Positions 33,048-57,272 of a stretch of DNA of 64,000 nucleotides are shown here, one piece after another. The stretch spans positions 16,831,508-16,895,507 of the forward strand of contig JAKZAP010000007.1 in assembly GCA_023053575.1 (NCBI GenBank). The letters run 5' to 3'. Source of the DNA: Branchinecta lynchi. Taxonomy: Eukaryota > Arthropoda > Branchiopoda > Anostraca > Branchinectidae. The notes beneath the pieces are model-generated. The model worked only from the letters and a program-made list of their open reading frames with translations. It was not told the origin of the DNA and ran no database searches. Positions within the stretch are counted from its first letter, which is position 1. Each line of letters starts with the position of its first letter. The translations under genes were made by a program, and so were the position numbers.

Positions 33048-34099
33048 ATTTCTGGGATCCCAATCCAGCTCTAATTCTTTTTGGACACATAAATGCGACA
33101 TCAAAGGGCATTTGCTCCTACCTTTCAATCAAACCAGACAACTTCCAGAACATGTCTGACACCCCCCTCAAAGTCCCCCACAAAGGTTGGACCAGACATA
33201 AAAATGCCAATCTAGGGTCAGGTGCGATTCGGACACATAAATACCAGGTCTACGGCATTAATACCTACCCGGTTTCCGTAAAACCAGACTACTACCAGAA
33301 CATATCTGAGACCATCTGTCAGCACGATAACTCTCGAAGGGAGTGAGATATTTTGATGAAATTTGGTGTGAGGACTCTTCGAGTCGAGGGAAAGGTCGAG
33401 TTCGTAGATGGGCCCGATAGCTGCATATTTAGGGGAGGGGGAGGGGTTTCAGATTAAGGGGCGAAAAACATATTTTTTAAACGCTAATGAGATAGTTGAT
33501 TACGGGTAAGACGACATGCTGAATACGAATATGAGTAGTTCACCCGGAATCCGGCTAAAACCGGAAAGTTTGTTGAAAGTAAAAGTTTTTTCTGAAGTTG
33601 ATTAGATATCCGATTTAGGGGTAAGGAGACATGCTGAATCCGACTATGAAAATTATTTTGTCGCCGGACAAGTAGATCGCTCGGAATCCGGCCATAACGG
33701 AAAATCTGTTAAAAGTAAGAGTATTATATGAACTTCATTAGGTGTTCGATTTACGGGTAAGAAGGCATGCTGAATTCGTGTATGACAATCATTTTATACC
33801 TGGACACATTTCACCACGAATCCTGCTGAAATCGGAAAATGGATACGCTGAATCTGTTTTTGAACTTAAAGTTTATGCAAGACAAGTAGTTTGCCCGGAA
33901 TCCGGCTAAACTAGAAATTTGGCACAAGTAAGGCAGGAACTTTCGTCAATGTAGACATGACGCAGGCTATAGGGGTAAACTCACATGCTGAATCCATATT
34001 TGAACTTCGTCTTCTCCGATGATTACCACAGGACCGCTACAAGACCCGATTGTCTGTAAATATTAAATTTATGGGATCCCATCCAAACCTTAGGTCTTG
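33048..34099 (-). mobile_element. Family B tandem-repeat element, copy 2
   Basis: Right-end palindrome CTGGGATCCCA at 33050 and left-end GGGATCCCATCCAAACCTTA... GGTCTTG near 34070-34099, read in reverse. The interior repeats GGAATCCGGCTAAAACCGGA and CATGCTGAAT units. Confidence 0.8.
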
Positions 34100-34479
34100 T
34101 TTAGCTATGTTGGCTGGTCGGTTAACCAACCTGTGGACTTAGGCGGGAGCTACGTCCAACCGACCTACCCTCTTGGCACGGCGCGAAATCCAAAAGTCTG
34201 ATTGGAGAGAGGGGCCGGCGCCGGGAAGACTCCATTTTTTCTTATAAGCCATTTTTTAGAGCTCACTTGAACTGAACGGTGAGATAAAAAAACGGTCAAT
34301 AGTGGCAAATAGGTAGGTTAACCGACCTATGGATATAAGTCAGAAAATACGGCTAATGCTTTTAATTTAAGGTCTATCTGAAAACTACAGAAAATTTAAC
34401 CGAAAAGAGTAGGCTAATTCAATTTTGAGTCTGTGTAATAAACCTAGGATTGAGGAAGAAATTAATCTTTGATCTCCCA

Positions 34480-35600
34480 TAACAGTCATAACGTTTACTT
34501 AGTTACTTAAATTTGTTCAGCACCATCTGGCAGTTGGCCTGCCTGTTAAATGCCCTCTGTTTGTTTGTAGTTGGTTGATGTTGTAGCTATTTCTCGCATT
34601 CAGCCAATGTGTTGAATTTGTTGTTGTGTTCTTCCCAGAACTTGTCAACTCTGTTTTTGAAGCTGATTATATTTGGTACCTGGATGGCATGTTCAGGCCA
34701 GTCATACACAAATCCTGAATTTTTGGGCATGGTGCCCATACGTTGGGGCACCATGGCCTGGTTTAACTGAGACTGGTTACATACCTAAATAGGGTCTTCT
34801 TCCTGTCCTAGATCAAAAGATACCTGATTTACTTTCTATCCAACCTCATTTTCCAATTTACAAAATGTTAGAGCACTTCCAAGATACATAGAGTTTTTTG
34901 GAGGCCACTTCTCTTCTAGTGGGTTTATCCTATCCTTTTTCAGAAAATTGCTGATAGGTAGCATGGATGAGGCAAGCTTTTCAATCTGTTCACTGGAGCA
35001 AATATTTCCTTTAGATTGTTTACCTTTTATTGTATTTGTTCTGAGTGAGTTTTTTTTCATATTTTTACTCTGACTTTTGACTTTTCGACAACATGGAAAA
35101 GGATTGAGTGACCTAGTGACAACTACCTGGAAAAGGATAGAGTAAACCCACTGGGAAAGAATTGGCCTCCACAAAACTCTCTGTATCTTGGAAGTGCTCT
35201 AACATTTTAAAAATTGGAAAATGAGGTTGGATAGAAAGTGATATCAGGTATCATTTGATTTAGGACAGGAAGAAGACCCAATTTATGTACGTAGCCAGTG
35301 TCAGTTTAATCAAACTTCACAGGGCACCATGCCCATACGTCCAGGCATGCCCAGACTTTGGGGCACCATGCCCAAAAAACGAGGATTTGTGTATGGCTGG
35401 TTCAGGCAGGTTATTGCAAGTGTTGACTGCTCGAGTTGAGAAAAAGTTTGCTCGAGCCCTTTTTCTGGCTTCTGACTTGCATACCTTTTCTGAGTGGCCT
35501 CTGGTTCGGCTTGTGGCTGGTTTCCTGAAGAACTTTTCAAATGGCACATTCTCTATTTTGGATTTCATTTTGAAAATCTGGATGGCGTCTCCTCGCTTAT
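34480..35600 (-). pseudogene. LINE C-terminal fragment interrupted by a long inverted repeat
   Basis: On the minus strand 35600-35400 reads KRGDAIQIFKMKSKIENVPF, FFSTRAVNTCNNLPEPAIHK; 34700-34500 then reads WPEHAIQVPNIISFKNRVDK, FWEEHNNKFNTLAE. Together they are the RRGD...FF...WNxLPExVV...FKxRxDKFW end of a CR1/RTE-like element. The ~700 bp in between are not LINE. Confidence 0.8.
34698..35402. repeat. ~700-bp inverted repeat (arms ~250-300 bp)
   Basis: The left arm 34698-34950 and right arm 35105-35402 are imperfect reverse complements, e.g. GGGCATGGTGCCCATACGTT, GTCTTCTTCCTGTCCTA, TTACTTTCTATCCAACCTCA and CACTTCCAAGATACA each recur inverted. The centre is near 35040. The outer edges duplicate a piece of the LINE junction (CATACACAAATCC). 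Confidence 0.75.
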
Positions 35601-38040
35601 TTATGTCTCTATAATAAACATGGCAACTCGCAGGTTTTCAGGCAGTCTTTCATCCGACCTAAATCCCAAAATGTAACAACAATACTATCCTTGTAAATGT
35701 TAATAAACATCTGCCCAAATTTCGATATTTTACCTTTTATCTTGGTCCCCAATTCGGCTGTCTCCTGGACTAAACACAGAGAGTCCTCGCCAGGCCAGTA
35801 ATATACGTCTGCGCTTTTTTAAATGACCAGAATGCTTCCGTCTTGACTCTTGAGTGTGTGAGTTGTAGTTCCAGAAAGAGATGAGGGTATGTATACTAAA
35901 CTTTAATAGAGAAACCGGCGTCTGAAACTTTTGAAACTTTTCGGATGGGCTCCGTCGCTGTGGACCACGCTGAAAATCCCTCGTTATTAAAAAACATTAT
36001 GCAACAGATTGACATAAAAAGCTTATCTAAAAGATTTTAATATTCTTAGTAATAAAATAAATTATATAAATGAGGTTGGGCTTATAGTGATGGATCCTTT
36101 AAACATTCCTTCTATTTTGCTGAGGAGGGAATTCCTTTTAACGTTTTTGCTTCTTCTTCCATTGGCTAAATTTGAAAATCTGAAAGGTGCTTGACTCTCA
36201 TGAATTATTGTATTTTAGGAGAAATCTGTTGTACTAGCTGTAATGACCATACTGATTTCATGGTTACGTTTTCCCGAATTTACTTAAAGTAAGTTAGGTG
36301 TGGCTGTTCTCTTACCCAGTGTATCTAACAATGTTACAGAAATGGTTCCAGCCCTAAAAACTCAATCCCTGACTGATGCCAGACTGACGCTGTCTGAATC
36401 TGACTGAGACAGGACTGAGAATGACACGGTGAAGCTTATACTGAAGTTTAAGTAACCAGTTGATCCAATTTGCTTAGGCTTTACTTTCTATACAGCGTTG
36501 TCTGTGAAGTCCATCAAATAAATGTCCAAGACTCCAAGAAGAGGCAGCTTCCAGGTTTTATTGGTTTACCAGGTTACCTAAAAAAATAAAGTTGTGTTTA
36601 AATCTAGTAGATTTTTTCACTTTAGGCTAGGCTACAGGAGGGGTAACCAACCTCAGACCTGCCTCAGACAGAGATTTCAAATTTCCAGAGAATTCTTTCC
36701 TTTGCTTCAGAATAATCCGTCTGGCTCAGGCCTGGCTTATAAAGAAACCACCAGATATGAGAGACATACTAGGTTGAAGCTAATTGCATGATTTATACAT
36801 TGGATAAATAAATAATGCTTCAGTATTTCTAATTAAGCGTATTTTTATTTTCAAACAAGATCATTTCATTTTAACCTTGTCTCAATTGACTTACAAAATG
36901 ATGATAAAGGTAGTTGCCAAAGTCAATAGCCAGAAAATCCCCTTTTTAAAGCAGCTTCAAATCAAAGAAAAGGCACAGAATTTGAATATTTTGGACAAAC
37001 GACTGTTCAGAAAAGGTCATATTTTTCCTCTTGACTGTCAGCACAGCATGTACATTTTATTTTAACATTTTCTCGGCAACAATGGAGGTAGTGTAAAAAC
37101 GAGTGCAGGTACCCCTCCTGTAGTTTGGGAAATGAAGTTGGAATAAAACCTAGCTTAGAGTTCAGGAGAAACAAGACACAAACAAGGCAAAACAAGGATG
37201 TTTTTGTTATGCTTTTCCTGGGTAATGCTTCTACATTGTTCCAGAAAGTTCACAGTAATCATGCAAAGCTTAATAATGGTACGGGTTTTAAATTGTCTCA
37301 GCTGAATTTAACTTGAAGATTAGAACTTAGCAAGTTTGATCTTTATACCCTAATTTTCAGTGTAGTTGTAATCCCTGTGATTTATTATTATTCTGTAGAG
37401 TAGGCCAGAAATATTCAGGCAACAAATGGCCCAGTGTGTCAATTCTCCAGTACAATTGCAACCAATCAATCTAAGCAAAATTGATGAATGCCCCCCTTTT
37501 TATTGGGAGTTTTCCCTCAGGATTCTTTATTGCTTGATTTGCAGGATCTTCCTGCATCTTTTGGACAATTTTCTTGCCCATTTTGCTGGATTCAGCTCGA
37601 TCTTGTCACTAAACTGACTCTTCATAGTTGGATTCTAATTACCTTGGGTCTGAAGACCTTACAGGCATTCAAGTCATTTTCAGCTGACAGAGGCTCATTG
37701 CCTTGGATTGAATCAACCTTGCAGGTAACTTTTCTGTCACATATGATTCCAACTCAAGAGGTCTGGACTGCCACCTGGCCTCCAGCCCCTACTGGAGGGG
37801 GTAAGTTAAGGTTAGCGGGCTGAAAGTGGCATTGATGGGCATGAACACAATTATGCAAGGCTGTCCTGGGTCACTTGAGACTTCGTGTTCCTATTCATGG
37901 GGGCTAAAGCTTAGTGAAACCATGCTACAGATGCAAGCAAACAGAAGCAGAGAAAACACAACAAAAAGCCAAAGCCAAAAGTACCAAGCATAACTCTCAA
38001 CCCTCCAAGGGAACAATGAAGAAATCACTCCATAGATGGT
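35601..38040. other. Intergenic or TGS1 intron 1, nothing recognised
   Basis: No conserved coding block on either strand. Two open stretches (37125-37316 and 37488-37823) look like chance. Confidence 0.4.
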
Positions 38041-38254
38041 GGACTCGTCTAGAGATGCCTTTTCATGGACTCGGACTCATTTAGGGAGCAGGACTCGGAT
38101 TCTTCTCGTCTCGAAATTTGGCCGAGTCACGAGTCCACATAAACGTCGCCGTCCGGCAATTTTAAAATAAGACAAAGGCTCTATCAACACATCAAAGAGA
38201 TTGGCCTCCGAATACGACTTGGACAGAAAACGCCGCATCTCCAACATATCTTCT

Positions 38255-38460
38255 TCCATCAGTCAAGTTTGGCTCGAATTGGAGCATATCTGCCAATTTC
38301 CGGTACCCTCTTCATCTCTCTCACCGTTGCCGAATCCGGTCCGGCCCGGACGCCAGATAGCATATCCATGTTGCATAACATCGGTATTGTCCAACATTCT
38401 TGTGCGCTTACACAATTTATGGAAACCCCCGTCCCAGCTCCCCCAGTTGCTGCTGTAAGT
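38255..38460 (+). repeat. Family A left-half fragment
   Basis: AAGTTTGGCTCGAATTGGAG, CATATCTGCCAATTTCCGGT and GAATCCGGTCCGGCCCGGAC match the left part of the family A copy at 57591 (about 58025-58140). Both termini are missing. Confidence 0.6.
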
Positions 38461-38639
38461 GGTTCGGACACATCACAGCACACTGACTCTTTGGCTCAGA
38501 ACATGATCCAAATCATGGTTTTCTCTTCTAACTCAAACATTTTCTTCCCTAAAACATCCCTCTGTTGATTGATTTCGCCTTGCTCATTCTCTTATGAATT
38601 ATCTGTATAAAATAGTATTTTTTTCATGTAGGTATGATT

Positions 38640-38720
38640 TTGTTTATTTGTGTTTATTTTTCATGTATTTGCCATGGCCTTTTGCTTAGTGTAAATTAAA
38701 ATCTTATCTTATCTTATAGC
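38640..38720 (+). repeat. LINE 3' tail related to the one at 21430-21485
   Basis: ATTTGCCATGGCCTTTTGCT then GTGTAAAT and (TCTTA)n, against TTTGCCATGGCCTTCGGGCT then GTGTAAAT and (ATTCT)n. A 5'-truncated insertion of a related retrotransposon. Confidence 0.6.
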
Positions 38721-38890
38721 TCATTGGTTGAAGAATTTACTGTTAGGACTCGGGCGTGATTCGGTCTCGAGACTTGTCGAGACGCTTTTTCACGGACTCG
38801 GACTCGTCGCGTCCCGAACGATTTTTGTCCAGGACTGGTCTTGACTCGTGAGCGTGACTGCGGTCTCGGACTTGTTTTGGACTTGGACAT

Positions 38891-38914
38891 GCTGATAGAT
38901 AGATAGATAGATAT
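38891..38914. repeat. (GATA)n microsatellite
   Basis: About five GATA units. Confidence 0.85.
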
Positions 38915-39327
38915 CGCTTTTATTCTTTTTGAACTATCGTGGTGAAATCCAAATTTGTCCAAATCGTCATATATACATGTAGACACACATATATAAATAT
39001 GTCAACGTCATATATAAAAGTAAACACTAAATAAGATTAAAAGTTTTAACGAAAGACGGTACACACGTCTTTTCATATGGTACATGGGTATGGCAACAGC
39101 TCTGCATCACTCACCACCTAACTTTCAGTGTATTCTATCCCTAGAGCTGCCTGATATCAGATATTAAGATGTGTAGCCTAAACCAACCACTACTAAAACT
39201 GACTACTGTCCTTTTCTTTAGTCATGCCAACTAGGTGCAGTGTTTGTCATTTGAACCTTTTTGACGCCAGTTCCAATAGTCGTCTTTTTTTATGAAATCT
39301 TATTTGAAGCTTCCTATACCCTACCAT

Positions 39328-39697
39328 AGTTGCGTTTTTGATCCGAATTCTCCCATTTCGCGTTTTTGGACTATTTCGATGAAGTGAATTCTCCTTTTCT
39401 TGCGCGTTGGTCAGAATCGAGAACGGGAAAAGCCTCACGATTCTGCAGAATGGAGAAGTTGCTCCGATGGCATATTCTCGATTCTCCTCTCCGCGTTCTC
39501 CTCCCTGATTGGTCAACAGAGCACGGGTGCTCAATATGCATAAACACTTATACCGGGATGCGAACGATATGCAAAATTAGTGTTCTTGTCAAAAGCGAGA
39601 ATGGAGAAGTCAGAGGAGCAACAACGGTAATTTGTACGAGAATCGAGAATTTAGAAGCGAGAATTTGGAACGGAGAATTCGGATAAAAAACGCAACT
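39328..39697. mobile_element. AGTTGCGTTTTT-family element with long TIRs
   Basis: 370 bp. The left end AGTTGCGTTTTTGATCCG and AATTCTCC mirror GGAGAATT and CGGATAAAAAACGCAACT on the right. The 3-bp duplication CAT is at 39325-39327 and 39698-39700. The interior has many GAGAATCGAGAA-type motifs. Non-coding. Confidence 0.88.
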
Positions 39698-39718
39698 CAT
39701 GCCAACCAGTTGGTGCTT

Positions 39719-40075
39719 TTAGTTGCGTTTTTGCTGGTACCGTGGTATCTGTTACCACGATAACTGGATCTCCGATTAGTCGGTATCTGATACATGGTCC
39801 TCTGCAAAAACGACTATTGCCGCAATTGCACTTTTCGAAGTCATCCCAAAAGAAAAACAGATATCCAGTTACATAACTAAGTGCTAAAATTCTTTCTCAC
39901 CAATCTGACAAAATTTGATGAAAGTGAGATGACTTTTCAGATACCACGACCAGTTACCACGGTCGAACCGTAGTATCTGAATATCTGATACCACGATAAC
40001 TGGCCAGATACCACGATAACTGCAAAAACGCCTTTTGACCGTGGTATCAGATACCACAATAACTGCAAAAACTTA
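39719..40075. mobile_element. AGTTGCGTTTTT-family element, ATACCACG type
   Basis: Begins AGTTGCGTTTTTGCTGGTAC and contains many inverted GATACCACGATAACTG units, as in 10758-10965. The right end (AACTGCAAAAACTTATG) has lost the ACGCAACT terminus. It lies 21 bp from the previous element. Confidence 0.65.
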
Positions 40076-40559
40076 TGATAGTAGCTTAATCTACTTCAGT
40101 AGTATTTCCATCCACTCTCGTTCCCGAGATTCTTCCTTCACGTCATAGTGTATCCTATATCTTCTATAAGCAATACATGTTTGTTCTTTTTATGTGACAT
40201 GTATTGAGCCCGATAATTTTTTCAAAGCCAAGGAGCTCATTTGTCTGGAGACTGGTTTCGCAAATTTTGCAAAGATTGTCATCCGTGGCAAGGGGCGTGG
40301 AAAGAGGCTAAAAACAGCTGAAGCTGTGTGTAATTTTCTGCAATTCTAGCGTAGTTTTAAAGTGGTCATCTTTCTCGGAACATCTGAGCATAAACACTAT
40401 CAAGTACGAGGTTTCCTTTAAGGAAGAGAAACCAATACCAAGGATGTGAATTGTAGTAGAGGTACTACCTTAAATTACCTTAATTGGCAGTTTAAGCGAG
40501 ATAAGGTGTGGTGATCCTCCTGTAAAGTCTGTCGCCGGTTTTTAGCGTGGTAGGTAGAT

Positions 40560-41210
40560 CTTATTGTTACATCGGCTCACTGGCATCCAAGTTAAGCCGA
40601 CATTCAGGATATTTCTAGTCTTCGTCCATGCCGTTTTTGAAGCCATCCAGGATAAAAACGTTAATTGATTTGTCACAAATGCTGTTCCAGAGTACCTACG
40701 TTATGTTGGAGAAAAACTGGGGCGCTCGCGCCTCTTACAGCTAGTCAGTTGGAGATTCTTGGAATGGCCTCACGTCGACTTTGATGAGAAGTCTCGCATG
40801 ATCCAGGGATAACGTTGTAGTCTAAATACGTTTTGACCATCATGACGTAGCCACGTTTAAGCCCGTATAAGAGACTCGGAAGCTGCAGTAACCTCAACTG
40901 TTCATAGGTTTGGTAACTGTGGGAGCATCTTGGTGGCTCTCCTCTGTACTCCCTTCAAGGCTTTGGCATCCATTTTGCGGTGGGGTGATGCAATAAGCGT
41001 GCCGTATCTACTCAAGATGGGTCTCCTACTGGACTGGAACCGGATTTCATAAAACTGGTTATGTGTGTTGGTACACTGGGCTTTCTACTGAGTCTGTGTT
41101 CTTGGGTCAAAGCAAGAGAGTCAAAGCTTACAGTGTATATGTTCCAAAGCTCATTCTGGAGAGCATAACACAAGCTCTCAGGTCATAGCCTGTCTCAGAC
41201 ATGGAAACTA
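40560..41210 (-). pseudogene. LINE C-terminal fragment, strongly decayed
   Basis: The minus strand shows RKMDAKALKGVQRRATKMLP then a run of stops and shifts, and TAFVTNQLTFLS further on. VQRRATKMLPxL is the usual post-RT block. It lies just upstream of the first clear TGS1 exon and is on the opposite strand. Confidence 0.65.
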
Positions 41211-41441
41211 AAACTGATATCCTGGAGAAATGGTCTAAGTTAGGTCCTTAATCGGCGGATTTCAGTTATTAGGAGGGATACCTTCTTAAATGTTAAGGAG
41301 TTAACTTTTGTACTGTCGTGAACACTGGCCTCAGTTCGAGCTGCTGTTAAGGTCTCTGAAGCATACGAATCTAGAGGCTTGCAATAGTGTAGTGGGAAAC
41401 CCTTTTACATTTCTCGTTGACAAAAAAAAATTATCTTTTAG

Positions 41442-55616
<14,175 letters not shown>

Positions 55617-55836
55617 TATTTGAATATAAAATGCGTCTCAAGTAAAGAAAACCGTTCCGAGTTCTAATGTGAATCATCTATTAAATTGTGTAGCTCTTTG
55701 TAATTTCAGATCTAGCTACAACAGCATCATCAAATTGCCTGTCGTCAAAAGGCCACTAGTTCTGGGAACCTTCTGAACTTACTTAGGCATATAGCAGCTT
55801 ATTTGATTTTCTGTCGTTCACCATTGTACAGGAGGA

Positions 55837-57165
55837 ACAAGACCAAAGGTGTCGATGGGATCCCAAAAATCTAATATATAATGCTTTTTACTTGTAATAT
55901 TCAGAAAGAGATCAAATTTGATAGTTGGGGATGAAACAGGATGGATACTTAAAAACTAATTGTATTTTACAGATTGCTGCGCGTATCAGATGAGAAGTTT
56001 GACATTCTGGTAATTTAGGGCATCGCTGATAAGTTGTTGAATGTCTGGTGTGATTTGTCCGTGATTCTTATACAGTTTTTGTTTATTCGTTGATCGCTAC
56101 CATCGTCACTTCCATGTGGAAGGGCTGAGATTTTTCAAGTAATGAAAGTGCACGTGATTTTGGTAGTCTGAACACATACGACCGAGAGCAACGGGACAGA
56201 AATTCTTGTCTGGATTTTTCTCACCATCATCACTTCCATAAGGAAAAGTTGAAATTTTGTCAGCTTTTCCATATGGAAATGGCGGTGGGGAAAATCTGCA
56301 TGTAGGTAGTTAGCACCAGAGCAAAATAACACAAGGGAGTATCGCCAACACTTGAAAATAGTGATACGCAATTGAACAGATTTTTACTACTATCGTCACT
56401 CCCATACGGAAAAGCTGGGATTTTTTCAATTTATGATGAAAGTTCTGAGCTAACTACTTGTCCGGCGAAAAATGGTTTTCACAGTCGTGTTCAGCATGTG
56501 TTCTTACCCATAATTCAACCATTTAATCAACTTCAAATAAAACTTTTACTTTTAACAGACTTTCCGGTTTTTGCCGGATTCCGGGCTAACTACTTGTCCG
56601 GTGAAAAAATGGTTTTAACAGTCGTGTTAAGCATGTGTTCTTACCCATAATTCCACCATTTAATCAACTTCAAATAAAACTTTTACTTTTAACAGACTTT
56701 CCGGTTACGGCCGAATTCCGGGCTAACTACTTGTCCGGTGAAAAAATGGTTTTCACATTCGTGTTCAGAATGTCTTTTTACCCATAATCCGAACATTTAA
56801 TCAACTTCAAATAAAACTTTTACTTTTAACAAACTTTCCGGTTTTGGCCGGATTCCGGACGAATTTCCCGATTACAAAATGGTTTTCAGCATCGTGTTAA
56901 GCATGCCTTTTTACCCCATAATCGACTATCACATTATCTGTTTAAAAATATTTCATTTGCCCCTTAATTTAAACCCCCTCGCCCACCCCTAAATGTAGGG
57001 CTACAGAGCCCATCTACGAACTCGACCTTACTCTTGACCCATAGAATCCTCACACCAAGTTTCATCAAAATATCTCATTCCCTTCGAGAGTTACGGTGCG
57101 CACAGACGGACAACTTTTGCGATGTCATAGGTATCCCGCCACTTACGTTTTGGGATCCCAAAAAC
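55837..57165 (+). mobile_element. Family B element, copy 3 (complete)
   Basis: Left end CAAGACCAAAGGTGTCGATG, GGATCCCAAAAATC; tandem ~125-bp units from about 56440 (CTAACTACTTGTCCGGxGAA, ATGGTTTT, TTCAGCATGTxTT); then CACACCAAGTTTCATCAAAA and a right end TTTTGGGATCCCAAAAAC. A left-half insert at 55880-56440 has its own short repeats (CGTCACTTCCATxxGGAAAA). Confidence 0.8.
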
Positions 57166-57272
57166 CGCGTCGTCGGTGAAATTCAAATTCCGCAGTCTAC
57201 CTATGATACTAGTCGTGTCATGTCGGGACGTGGTCTATGTTCTCTGTGTCGCAACGAGAAGCCGATTGTGAA

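Larger units (their letters stand above)
38040..38890. repeat. Repeated GGACTCGGACTCGT segments flanking the family A fragment
   Basis: 38060-38130 and 38745-38890 are both rich in GGACTCGGACTC, GTCTCGA and ACGAGTCC. They could be ends of one element or two diverged copies. Confidence 0.4.

Noticed and set aside
37488..37823. LGLK in the frame at 37488-37823 as the missing TGS1 exon
   Set aside because: The surrounding residues do not match the TGS1 block around LGLKGYY and the phase does not fit.
41308..41441. Extending the TGS1 exon upstream to 41308
   Set aside because: No ATG, an acceptor-like atcttttag lies at 41433-41441, and the protein before it does not resemble TGS1.
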